A program made the position numbers and the translations under genes. DNA of 64,000 nt from Pseudomonas mandelii (GTDB lineage Bacteria; Pseudomonadota; Gammaproteobacteria; Pseudomonadales; Pseudomonadaceae). The stretch is taken from contig NZ_LT629796.1 of the NCBI RefSeq assembly GCF_900106065.1, positions 2,826,001-2,890,000 of the forward strand, given 5' to 3'. Every line of letters begins with the position of its first letter. Position 1 is the stretch's first letter. Below the pieces are notes generated by a model that saw only the letters and a program-made list of their open reading frames with translations, had not been told where the DNA came from and did no database searches. Of this stretch, positions 19,488-27,082 are shown in pieces.

Positions 19488-19523
19488 CTCCGATCCTGTC
19501 ACGGCTTGATCGGGGTTTTTTTT
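19488..19523 (+). terminator. Orphan intrinsic terminator (plus strand)
   Basis: Eight-bp stem with one GU pair: CTCCGATC (19488-19495) and GATCGGGG (19508-19515) around a 12-base loop, followed by eight T. The nearest plus-strand gene upstream (gbdR) ends 600 bases away behind a REP doublet. Confidence 0.75.
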
Positions 19524-19565
19524 GCCTGTGAATCAGGGCGGGATGGGGTGTCTGGGCTGACCCCA

Positions 19566-19630
19566 TCGCGAGCAGGCTCACTCCCACGGGGATATGCGAT
19601 CCCCTGTAGGAGCGAGGCTTGCCCGCGAAG
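19566..19630. repeat. Mixed REP pair
   Basis: TCGCGAGCAGGCTCACTCCC (one class) followed by CCTGTAGGAGCGAGGCTTGC with CCGCGAAG (another class). Between the dioxygenase stop and the orphan terminator. Confidence 0.7.
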
Positions 19631-19644
19631 AACGATGACGCGGT

Positions 19645-20805
19645 CTAGCGTTGCAACACAAGGATCCGCGACAACAATTCATCCCGATCAACATAGCAGC
19701 CTTGAAAATGACGGGCGCCACTGGCGGGATCAAACGCATTGCGGGCATGAAGGGTGCGGCGGTTGTCGAAGCACCACAGCTCACCGGGATTGAGCCGCGT
19801 CATCACCCGGAATCGCGCTTCGCGGGTCATCGCAATAAACCGCCGATAAGCGCGGTACAGCTTGGGCATGTCCTCGATCGAGGCATCAAACGGTCCGCGT
19901 AGAAAGTTCGCCATGCGGATTTCCGACACCTGCCCAAAGGCATCCAGCGCGATGATCGGCGCGAGACGGCGGTAGTCGCTGTGGCGATCTTTGTTGCGGA
20001 ACTCCACCGGGATTTCGCAGAGGCTTTTAAACGACTCGGGATCTTCCTCGCGCAACGCTTGGGCTATGGCAAAGCCGTCGACAAAAATACTCTCGCCACC
20101 GTCCGCGTCATTGACCAGGCAATGCAGAAATTGCAGCCCCGGTTGCAACTCGCGGGTCGGCAAATCGCTGTGCAGCGGCAGGTTGAAGGCGGTGTAGGCG
20201 TTGCTATCGGCATCGGCCTTGGATTGCACGTTGAACAGCACGCCGAAATTGCTCTCGCGGATGAAGGAAATCCGCTGGGCGATCAGTTTAAGTGAGCCGG
20301 GTTCGGTGGGTACGCCGCGCACTTGGGTCAGGCCGATATCGCGCACCGCCAGCAGCCATTGCAGCAAGGCGTCGTTATCGTTCATCAGCGCCTGGTATTC
20401 GAACGCCGGCAGCTGCAAGTCGCTTTTCCACAGCCTGGATTTTGGTTTGCCGACACGGCGTTCGGTTCGGGACTCGTCGTCATAGGCGTGAGCCCGCAGC
20501 CAGCCCGGGTCGAAGCGGCTTAGGTGGCCGTCCTGCCATTCGACGCTGAGGCAACCTTCGGCGTCGACGTTTGCCGCTGTCGGCACCAGGTCCTCTGCGA
20601 CGTCGACGATTTCCAGCACTTGCTCGCGGGTCACGGTGTAGACGCACTGCGGGCACGGGCAGTTATCTCGAAGCCATTGATGATGAAAGGGGCTGACCCG
20701 GCCGTCAGCCCACTGCACTTGAATTCGATCCGCCAGGGTTTGCACGGCGGACAACGCGCTGATCAACGGGTAGGTACGGAAGTCGGCAAAAGCGGCGGTG
20801 TTCAA
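19645..20805 (-). CDS. Gamma-butyrobetaine dioxygenase (2-oxoglutarate/Fe(II))
   Basis: 386 residues. Hydroxylates gamma-butyrobetaine to L-carnitine, feeding the genes next to it. The N-terminal zinc domain shows C49, C51, C54 (CPCPQC) with an adjacent HH. The TauD-like double-stranded helix has the iron motif H212-x-D214 (LPLHSDLP) and distal H353 (RTLHARNAF), followed by a conserved arginine region at SGARHFQGCY. Translation begins at TTG (20803-20805), supported by AAGGAG at seven-base spacing. First of the cdh genes after the gbdR-linked small gene; cdhB lies upstream by 15 bases. Confidence 0.9.
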   Translation of the reverse strand: MNTAAFADFRTYPLISALSAVQTLADRIQVQWADGRVSPFHHQWLRDNCPCPQCVYTVTREQVLEIVDVAEDLVPTAANVDAEGCLSVEWQDGHLSRFDPGWLRAHAYDDESRTERRVGKPKSRLWKSDLQLPAFEYQALMNDNDALLQWLLAVRDIGLTQVRGVPTEPGSLKLIAQRISFIRESNFGVLFNVQSKADADSNAYTAFNLPLHSDLPTRELQPGLQFLHCLVNDADGGESIFVDGFAIAQALREEDPESFKSLCEIPVEFRNKDRHSDYRRLAPIIALDAFGQVSEIRMANFLRGPFDASIEDMPKLYRAYRRFIAMTREARFRVMTRLNPGELWCFDNRRTLHARNAFDPASGARHFQGCYVDRDELLSRILVLQR

Positions 20806-20819
20806 TGGCGATCTCCTTG

Positions 20820-21296
20820 TTATTTTTTAGGGGGTAATGCGATCACTCGGCCAATGTAGGCGGGGGTTGGCAGGTCGGTTTGCTCGGCGACGATGGCTTG
20901 CAGCTTGCTCAGGGTGTCTTCGCTGAACGGTGCGGAGCGAGGTCCGGCGAGGTCCACGTGCAGCAGCATTTGTTCGTTGCCCGCCAGTTCCTTGTCGTCG
21001 CCGACCAGATGCAGGCTGTGATAGAGGTGCAGGCGTTTGCTGTCGTAGCCGATGATTTGGGTACGCACTTCGACGTCAGCGTCGAGCTTCACTTCATGCA
21101 GATAATTGAGGTGCAGTTCGAGGGTGAACAGCGAATTGCCGCTGGCTTCGCGGTTGTTGCTGTCCATGCCCAGGCGATCCATCAGGGCGTCGGTGGCGTA
21201 GCTGAAAATCAGCAGGTAGAAGGCATCGCGCAGGTGGCCGTTGTAGTCGACCCAGTCGGGGATGATTTTGGTTTGGTAGGTGGTGAGGGTGGGCAT
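20820..21296 (-). CDS. cdhB: Betainyl-CoA thioesterase CdhB (hot-dog fold)
   Basis: 158-residue acyl-CoA thioesterase. The 4HBT signature is DWVDYNGHLRDAFYLLIFSYATDALM (about residues 14-39), with Asp and Asn-Gly-His in the usual catalytic place. In the carnitine pathway it releases glycine betaine from betainyl-CoA made by CdhC. No obvious Shine-Dalgarno before the ATG. It shares a unit with the dioxygenase and cdhA, but a near-perfect REPIN separates it from cdhA. Confidence 0.9.
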   Translation of the reverse strand: MPTLTTYQTKIIPDWVDYNGHLRDAFYLLIFSYATDALMDRLGMDSNNREASGNSLFTLELHLNYLHEVKLDADVEVRTQIIGYDSKRLHLYHSLHLVGDDKELAGNEQMLLHVDLAGPRSAPFSEDTLSKLQAIVAEQTDLPTPAYIGRVIALPPKK

Positions 21297-21322
21297 GTCG
21301 TCACATCCGAAATGGTTGAGGC

Positions 21323-21419
21323 CTGTAGGAGCGAGGCTTGCCCGCGAAGAGGCCGGTACATTCGACGGATCTCTTGCGGCAGGGAAATTGCCTTCGCGGG
21401 CAAGTCTCGCTCCTACAGG
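21323..21419. repeat. REPIN between cdhB and cdhA
   Basis: TGTAGGAGCGAGGCTTGCCC paired with GGGCAAGTCTCGCTCC and TACAGG. The spacer includes AGAGGCCGGTACATTCGACG and GATCTCTTGC. Nearly identical to 22426-22522 on the other side of cdhA. Confidence 0.9.
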
Positions 21420-21430
21420 GGGTGGGTTGT

Positions 21431-22396
21431 TTAGTCAGCGAACGCCATCCCATGCTTCTCTTTGGTGGTCTTCACCGCTTCCAGCACCGCCAGCAAGCAA
21501 TCATCACGATAGCGCTCCAGCGCGGAAATGCTGTGCGTGCCTAACTGATCGCTGGTGCCATCCACCACATCATCAATCAACTTGTCGGTCAGCTCCGGTG
21601 CCGGCAGATACGTCCACGGTAACTGCAACGCCGGCCCAAATTGCGCCATGAAGTGCCTCATACCCGCATCGCCACCCGCCAGGGTGTACGTCAAGAACGT
21701 GCCCATGAATGACCAGCGCAGACCCGCGCCAAAGCGAATCGCATCATCGATTTCTCCGGTGGTCGCCACACCGTCGTTGACCAGGTGCAGCGCCTCCCGC
21801 CACAGCGCTTCGAGCAAACGGTCGGCGATGAACCCGGGCACTTCCTTGCGCACGTGCAGCGGACGCATGCCCAGGGATTCGTAGACTTTCATCGCCGCTT
21901 GAACGGCTTGCGGTGCGGTGTTTTTGCCGCCGACCACTTCCACCAGCGGCAGCAGGTAAACCGGGTTGAAGGGGTGCCCGACCACGCAGCGTTCCGGGTG
22001 CGTCGAACTCTCGTAGAACTCGCTCGGCAACAGGCCGGAAGTACTGGAACCGATCAAGGCATTGGGCTTGGCCGCCGCGCTGATTTTACTGTGCAGTTCC
22101 AGTTTCAGATCGAGGCGCTCAGGGGCACTTTCCTGAATGAAGTCGGCGTCGCGAACGCATTCCTCAATGGTTGCGACAAAGCGCAGCCGATCCTGTGAAG
22201 CACCCGGTGCCAAGCCTTGTTTCTCCAGCGCACCCCAGGCATTGGCGACGCGTTTGCGCAACGCGGCTTCAGCGCCAGGCGCCGGGTCCCAGGCGACAAC
22301 GTCGAGGCCGTGGGCGAGGGCGCGGGATACCCAACCGCTGCCGATGACACCGCTGCCCAGGGCTGCGAAGGTTTTGATTTCGGTGATAAAGCTCAT
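21431..22396 (-). CDS. cdhA: L-carnitine dehydrogenase CdhA
   Basis: 321 residues, 3-hydroxyacyl-CoA dehydrogenase fold. Oxidises L-carnitine to 3-dehydrocarnitine with NAD+. The NAD motif GSGVIGSG is at about residues 14-21, with [24 protein letters not shown] and [14 protein letters not shown] typical of the family. AGGACG precedes the ATG. Flanked on both sides by near-identical REPINs. Confidence 0.93.
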   Translation of the reverse strand: MSFITEIKTFAALGSGVIGSGWVSRALAHGLDVVAWDPAPGAEAALRKRVANAWGALEKQGLAPGASQDRLRFVATIEECVRDADFIQESAPERLDLKLELHSKISAAAKPNALIGSSTSGLLPSEFYESSTHPERCVVGHPFNPVYLLPLVEVVGGKNTAPQAVQAAMKVYESLGMRPLHVRKEVPGFIADRLLEALWREALHLVNDGVATTGEIDDAIRFGAGLRWSFMGTFLTYTLAGGDAGMRHFMAQFGPALQLPWTYLPAPELTDKLIDDVVDGTSDQLGTHSISALERYRDDCLLAVLEAVKTTKEKHGMAFAD

Positions 22397-22425
22397 GGCG
22401 TCGTCCTAAAAGAATTCGGTGCTCT

Positions 22426-22522
22426 CTGTAGGAGAGAGGCTTGCCCGCGAAGAGGCCGGTACATCCGACGGATCTCTTCCGGCAGGAATGCCACCTTCGC
22501 GGGCAAGCCTCGCTCCTACAGG
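22426..22522. repeat. REPIN between cdhA and cdhC
   Basis: TGTAGGAGAGAGGCTTGCCC and inverted GGGCAAGCCTCGCTCC with TACAGG. The spacer AGAGGCCGGTACATCCGACG is shared with the copy at 21323-21419. Confidence 0.9.
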
Positions 22523-22538
22523 TTATGTGCGTGGGGGA

Positions 22539-23426
22539 TTAGCCGCGCTTGGTCAGGCCCATTTTTGCCCGGCCTTCCGCCGGAGTCAGGACGCGGGCAC
22601 CGAGGCGGCTGAGGATTTCCGAGGCGCGTTCGACCAGTTGGCCGTTGGTCGCCAGCACACCCTTGTCCAGCCAGATGTTGTCTTCCAGGCCAACCCGCAC
22701 GTTGCCGCCGAGCAGCACCGCTTGCGCCGCCATCGGCATTTGCATGCGACCGATGCCGAAGCCGGCCCAGACCGCGTTCGCGGGCAGGTTGTCGACCATG
22801 GCTTTCATAGTGGTGGTGTCGGCCGGCGCGCCCCACGGAATGCCCAGGCACAGCTGGAACAGCGGATCGTCGAGCAGGCCTTCCTTGATCAACTGCTTGG
22901 CGAACCACAGGTGACCGGTGTCGAAAATTTCCAGCTCGGCCTTCACGCCCAGCTCTTGAATGCGTTTGGCGCCTGCGCGCAGTTGCGCCGGGGTGGAAAC
23001 GTAAATGGTGTCACCGTCGCCGAAGTTCAGGGTGCCGCAGTCGAGGGTGCAGATTTCCGGCAACAGTGCTTCAACGTGGGCCAGACGGGTCAACGGCCCC
23101 ACCAGGTCGGTGTTCGGACCGAACTCCATCGGGTTCTCGCCCGCGCCGATTTCCAGGTCGCCGCCCATGCCGGCGGTGAGGTTGACGATGATGTCGACGT
23201 CCGCCTCGCGGATGCGCTCCATCACTTCGCGGTACAAGGCCACGTCACGGCTGAATTTGCCGGTTTCGGGGTTGCGCACGTGGCAGTGAACGACCGTGGC
23301 ACCTGCCTTGGCGGCTTCCACGGCGGCAGCGGCGATTTGTTTCGGGGTGACCGGCACGTGTGGGCTCTTGCTGGTCGTGTCGCCAGCACCGGTGAGTGCG
23401 CAGGTGATGATGACGTCGTGGTTCAT
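22539..23426 (-). CDS. cdhC: 3-dehydrocarnitine cleavage enzyme CdhC (BKACE family)
   Basis: 295 residues of the beta-keto acid cleavage enzyme family. Uses acetyl-CoA to split 3-dehydrocarnitine into acetoacetate and betainyl-CoA. The zinc-ligand motif HCHVRN (about 48-53) and the conserved blocks NLTAGMGGD and [10 protein letters not shown] are visible. AAGGAACCCG precedes the ATG. Follows caiX on the same strand. Confidence 0.93.
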   Translation of the reverse strand: MNHDVIITCALTGAGDTTSKSPHVPVTPKQIAAAAVEAAKAGATVVHCHVRNPETGKFSRDVALYREVMERIREADVDIIVNLTAGMGGDLEIGAGENPMEFGPNTDLVGPLTRLAHVEALLPEICTLDCGTLNFGDGDTIYVSTPAQLRAGAKRIQELGVKAELEIFDTGHLWFAKQLIKEGLLDDPLFQLCLGIPWGAPADTTTMKAMVDNLPANAVWAGFGIGRMQMPMAAQAVLLGGNVRVGLEDNIWLDKGVLATNGQLVERASEILSRLGARVLTPAEGRAKMGLTKRG

Positions 23427-23501
23427 GAGGCGGGTTCCTTGCAGGCGTGATGATTCCGTTCGCAGCCCCGTAGGGCTGCGAGTCGGTGGTTCAATCGGGG
23501 T

Positions 23502-24446
23502 TTATTTGCTGGTCAGTTTCAAATTGTCAGCGGCCGGTTTGCCATCGAAGGTGGTGACGCCTTCGAGCCAGCGTTGCTTGTCTTGCGGGTGATCTTTCAG
23601 CCATTGTTTGGCCGATTCGAAAGCGTCTTTGTGATCCAGCAGCGGCTGCATCATCCGGCTCTCGTCTTCGGCGGTGTAGGTCAGGTTGCTCAGCAATTTG
23701 CCGATGTTCGGGCACTGTTGCGCATAGTTCGGCGAAGTGACGGTCCAGACCGTGGCCATGCCTTCGTTCGGGCCGAGAGCGTCTTCGCTGCCGGTGAGGT
23801 AAGTCATCTGCACGTTGACGTTCATCGGGTGCGGCGCCCAGCCGAAGAACACCACGGCTTCTTTGCGGCGCACGGCGCGATCCACCGCCGCGAGCATGCC
23901 GGCTTCGCTGGACTCGACGAGCTGGAATTTGCCGAGGCCAAACTGGTTCTTGGCGATCATTGCCTTGATCTGGGTGTTAGCGCCCGAGCCAGGCTCGATG
24001 CCGTAGATCTTGCCGCCCAGTTCTTTTTCGAACTTGGCGATGTCGGCGAAGGTTTTCAGACCCTTGTCGGCGAGGTAAGTCGGAACGGCGAGCGTGGCGC
24101 GGGCGTCTTTCAGGCTAGGCGCTTCAAGCACCTTGACCTGATTGGCGTCGACGAACGGTGTGATGGTCTGGGTCATCAGCGGGTTCCAGTAACCCAGGAA
24201 CAGGTCCAGGCGCTGGTCGCGGATCCCGGCGAAGATGATTTGCTGGGAGGCGCTGGTTTGTTTGGTGTTGTAGCCGAGGCCATCGAGCAGGACCTGGGTC
24301 ATGGCACTGGTGGCGATCACGTCGGTCCAGTTCACGACGCCCATGCGCACGTTCTGGCATGAAGCAGGTTCGGCCGCCATGACGCTGGCGCTCAAGAAGG
24401 CGGTACCGCTGAGTGCAAGAACACAGCTGCTGATCAGTCGTTTCAT
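23502..24446 (-). CDS. caiX: L-carnitine-binding periplasmic protein CaiX
   Basis: 314 residues with a clear signal peptide (MKRLISSCVLALSGTAFLSA, cleavage after VMA about residue 24). OpuAC-like, clearly homologous to CbcX (QNVRMGVVNWTDV, FLGYWNPLM, YGIEPGSGANTQ, VFFGWAPHPMN). It has no permease beside it and is expected to deliver carnitine to CbcVW. First gene of the carnitine operon, divergent from cdhR. Confidence 0.93.
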   Translation of the reverse strand: MKRLISSCVLALSGTAFLSASVMAAEPASCQNVRMGVVNWTDVIATSAMTQVLLDGLGYNTKQTSASQQIIFAGIRDQRLDLFLGYWNPLMTQTITPFVDANQVKVLEAPSLKDARATLAVPTYLADKGLKTFADIAKFEKELGGKIYGIEPGSGANTQIKAMIAKNQFGLGKFQLVESSEAGMLAAVDRAVRRKEAVVFFGWAPHPMNVNVQMTYLTGSEDALGPNEGMATVWTVTSPNYAQQCPNIGKLLSNLTYTAEDESRMMQPLLDHKDAFESAKQWLKDHPQDKQRWLEGVTTFDGKPAADNLKLTSK

Positions 24447-24535
24447 GTCGGGGTTCCTCGGCAGACGTTATTGTGGGTTCCGGCATCTTTGTGCGCCGGT
24501 GATGCCAAGTTACGCAGCTAAGGCCCCGTGAAAGC

Positions 24536-24579
24536 GCACTGCGGCGACCAGCTCTTGCACTGCAGCGACCTGCGCTCTT
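24536..24579. promoter_or_regulatory. Tandem direct repeat upstream of cdhR (candidate CdhR operator)
   Basis: Two adjacent imperfect copies, GCACTGCGGCGACCAGCTC (TT) at 24536-24556 and GCACTGCAGCGACCTGCGC (TCTT) at 24557-24579. They lie in the 209-base caiX-cdhR intergenic region, 77 bases before the cdhR ATG. AraC-type regulators often bind tandem half-sites, so this is the best operator candidate here (inference). Confidence 0.55.
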
Positions 24580-24655
24580 GAAAGCCTGTTGCAAGTGGCG
24601 TATCAACGTCCACACGCTACCCGCCCTCTCGTTACCTGCCAGTCGAGTGCGCTCC

Positions 24656-25615
24656 ATGTCCCAGGACTTCTACTTCATGTTGATGCCGGGTTTCTCGGCC
24701 ATCGGTTTTATCTCGGCCATCGAGCCGCTGCGGGTCGCCAATCGCTTTCGCGGCGAGTTGTATCGCTGGCACGTGCTGAGTGCCGATGGCGGGGCGGTAT
24801 TGGCCAGCAATGGCATGTCGGTCAACGCCGATGCGGCGCTGGAGCCGCTGAAGAAAGGTGCAACCCTGTTGGTGGTCGCCGGCTTCGAACCGCTGAAATT
24901 CGCCACGCCCGCGCTGGAGCACTGGCTGCGCCGTCTGGACAACGAGGGCGTGACCCTCGGCGCCATCGACACCGGCAGCTTCGTCCTCGCCGAAGCCGGC
25001 CTGCTCGACGGCCATCGCCTGACCCTGCACTGGGAAGCCATCGACGCGTTCAAGGAGTCTTATCCACAGCTCAGCGTCACCCAGGAGCTGTTCGAGATCG
25101 ATCGCCGCCGTATCACCTCAGCCGGCGGTACAGCCTCCATCGACCTGATGCTCGACCTGATCGCCCAGGCCCACGGCCCGGAACTGGCGATCCAGGTCAG
25201 CGAACAATTCGTGCTCGGGCGCATCCGCCCGCGCAAAGACCACCAGCGCATGGAAGTCGCCACGCGCTATGGCATCAGCAACAAGAAGCTCGTTCACGTT
25301 ATTGGTGAGATGGAGCAGCACAGCGAACCACCGCTGAGTACGCTTGAGTTAGCCGAATCGATCAAGGTGACGCGGCGCCAGTTGGAGCGCCTGTTTCGGT
25401 TGCACCTGAACGACACGCCGAGCAATTTCTACCTGCGCTTGCGGCTGGAGAAGGCCCGGCAGTTGCTGCGACAGACGGACATGAGTGTGCTGGAGGTGAG
25501 CATTGCGTGCGGTTTTGAATCGCCGTCGTATTTCACCCGCAGCTATCGGGCGAAGTTTGCGCGGTGCCCGCGCGAGGATCGCCGACGGCTTGGGGATGGG
25601 CGAGAGCTGGTCTGA
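24656..25615 (+). CDS. cdhR: AraC/GlxA-family carnitine-responsive activator CdhR
   Basis: 319 residues from MSQDFYFMLMPGFSAIGFIS; an upstream reading from 24578 runs through the tandem repeat and was rejected. DJ-1/PfpI-like sensor domain (about residues 1-180; GAIDTGSFVLAEAGLL, ITSAGGTASIDLM) and a C-terminal AraC double helix-turn-helix (about 210-305). Same architecture as GbdR. In P. aeruginosa CdhR activates the caiX-cdhCAB operon in response to carnitine. Divergent from caiX. Confidence 0.93.
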   Translation: MSQDFYFMLMPGFSAIGFISAIEPLRVANRFRGELYRWHVLSADGGAVLASNGMSVNADAALEPLKKGATLLVVAGFEPLKFATPALEHWLRRLDNEGVTLGAIDTGSFVLAEAGLLDGHRLTLHWEAIDAFKESYPQLSVTQELFEIDRRRITSAGGTASIDLMLDLIAQAHGPELAIQVSEQFVLGRIRPRKDHQRMEVATRYGISNKKLVHVIGEMEQHSEPPLSTLELAESIKVTRRQLERLFRLHLNDTPSNFYLRLRLEKARQLLRQTDMSVLEVSIACGFESPSYFTRSYRAKFARCPREDRRRLGDGRELV

Positions 25616-25643
25616 GCACAGATTCCTACAACACCAAAAAAAC

Positions 25644-25735
25644 CTGTGGGAGCGAGGCTGCTCGCGAATGCAATCTGTCAGCCGCCATTGATGTCGACTG
25701 ACCCACCGCTTTCGCGAGCAGGCTCGCTCCCACAG
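25644..25735. repeat. REP doublet (type TGTGGGAGCGAGCCTGCTCGCGA)
   Basis: TGTGGGAGCGAGGCTGCTCG and inverted CGAGCAGGCTCGCTCCCACA. Between the convergent cdhR and DUF3010 genes. Confidence 0.85.
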
Positions 25736-25754
25736 TTATGATTTGTTGTGGATC

Positions 25755-26171
25755 TTATTTCTTCATTAAGGCCGAGCAGGCTGCTTTGTAGGCTTCATGC
25801 TGATATTTGTTCAGCGTCGCTGGCAGTTCCACGTTGTGCTTCTTGCTCTGCGCATTGATCGTTTGCGGCGACAGCAGCGTCACCTCGCAATTTTCCAGCA
25901 GCTGAAACACACCCTCGATCTTGAACGTGGTCGGTCCACCGGCGAACTCGCCTTTCTTGCTGCGCTTCTTGATCGCGATCCGGTCGATGGAGTTCTCGCG
26001 TACAAACGACGCCACCTGAGCGGCGAAGACTTTGACGTTCGCGGCTTCGTCGTCATCGTCGAGGGCAATTTTCTTGGTGGGCAGGGCTACGTGACTCAGC
26101 GTCTGACCGTCCAGGGACGCGACGGCAATGATCGCTTCGCTGCCTTTGATTTCGATGCCGCAGATTTTCAT
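25755..26171 (-). CDS. DUF3010 family protein
   Basis: 138 residues from MKICGIEIKGSEAIIAVASL, with GGGA five bases before the ATG; a GTG five codons upstream is possible. It begins like a RuvC/RNase-H-type beta strand (KICGIEIKGSEAIIAV) and carries IKKRSKKGEFAGGPTTFKIE and LSPQTINAQSKKHN, recognised as DUF3010. Function unknown; a nuclease-like fold is only suggested. Last of three close minus-strand small genes. Confidence 0.75.
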   Translation of the reverse strand: MKICGIEIKGSEAIIAVASLDGQTLSHVALPTKKIALDDDDEAANVKVFAAQVASFVRENSIDRIAIKKRSKKGEFAGGPTTFKIEGVFQLLENCEVTLLSPQTINAQSKKHNVELPATLNKYQHEAYKAACSALMKK

Positions 26172-26203
26172 TTCGATCCCTTTCACAAATGGTTGTGTGC
26201 AGC

Positions 26204-26434
26204 CTACAGCTCAAGTTGATTAGCCGTAATGCCAAACGCCGCGGCAATTTTCTCGCGGGTGGCCTTGCGAGGCTTCGCTACAGTCTCTTGCTGGGCAAAA
26301 GCAGGTTGAGAAATGCCCATGCGTTTGGCCACCTCATCCTGTGTAAGGTTCAGGTGTTCGCGCCAGGCCCTGACCGGTAACGCGCCATCAACGATAAGGC
26401 TGACTACTTCGTGAGGGATCAAATCATTCTCCAT
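26204..26434 (-). CDS. XRE-type antitoxin-like DNA-binding protein without a visible toxin
   Basis: 76 residues from MENDLIPHEVVSLIVDGALP. The helix-turn-helix is LTQDEVAKRMGISQPAFAQQE (about residues 29-49). The N-terminal IPHEVV and RAWREHLNLT blocks are typical of HigA/RelB-like antitoxins, where a RelE/HigB toxin gene usually precedes. Here the preceding gene is an LprI-like secreted protein and the following one is DUF3010; no toxin is seen. A longer reading from 26488 overlaps the LprI-like gene. Confidence 0.75.
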   Translation of the reverse strand: MENDLIPHEVVSLIVDGALPVRAWREHLNLTQDEVAKRMGISQPAFAQQETVAKPRKATREKIAAAFGITANQLEL

Positions 26435-26444
26435 ATTTATGTTT

Positions 26445-26846
26445 TCACTCCTGCCCAATCGACTCCAAAAACTCCGACCGCTCATCACTCATCCGCGCCA
26501 CGCAATCGTTCTGCGCAATGGTGAACGCCTTGCTGCCACTGGTCGCCGGAAACGCTTCAACCGCGCAATCCGCATCCCGGGTTTTCAGCCACTGCTGCTG
26601 CGCGGCCTTGAGCTTGGCGGTGATGTCGCTCAGTTGCGCCGGGTTCTTGCCGTAGGCCGTTTGCATGCGCTCGGTCAGGCTTTGGTAGTTGTCCTTGAGC
26701 AGGTCTTCGGCGGTGGTTCTGCTGAAGGCGGAGCATTCCAGGGTCTGGACGTCGTTTTCGACCTTGTCGCAGGGGTTGTCGTCGGCCTCTTCAGCTGCGT
26801 GTACGCCGGTCGCTATCAGTGCCAAAGCCAGGAAGATCGTTCTCAT
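26445..26846 (-). CDS. Secreted LprI/DUF1311-family protein
   Basis: 133 residues with a short signal peptide (MRTIFLALALIATGVHA, cleavage after about residue 17). The mature part has the four-cysteine helical LprI-type domain: NPCDKV, TLECSAFS, DADCAVEAF and QNDCVARMSDERSEFL. Members can inhibit host lysozyme, but many have no tested role. Ten bases separate it from the antitoxin-like gene, so they may be co-transcribed. Confidence 0.8.
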   Translation of the reverse strand: MRTIFLALALIATGVHAAEEADDNPCDKVENDVQTLECSAFSRTTAEDLLKDNYQSLTERMQTAYGKNPAQLSDITAKLKAAQQQWLKTRDADCAVEAFPATSGSKAFTIAQNDCVARMSDERSEFLESIGQE

Positions 26847-27082
26847 TGCGACGCAGCCCCTATTTTTCAGTGCCTATTCAGTAATGCAGCGGATTCTGGC
26901 CCAAGCAGCGGCCCTTGAACAGGTGGGCGATTGCGTCGATCAACGACCCTTTGTCGCGGATTGACGCTTTCGGCAAACCCCCTGTCGTTTTTGCACCCGG
27001 CTGCCCCGGTCCTCAGGCATATGCTGGCCCCAAAGCGCCGGCACACGATTCGGCGCATGAATCGCTAATAGGGGACAGCCTG

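Larger units (their letters stand above)
19274..19644. other. Intergenic region with orphan plus-strand terminator
   Basis: 371 bases upstream of the 87-residue gene. It contains a plus-strand intrinsic terminator (19488-19523) that no recognised plus-strand gene uses, then a mixed REP pair (19566-19630). The remainder (about 19290-19480) has no ORF of note. Confidence 0.6.
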
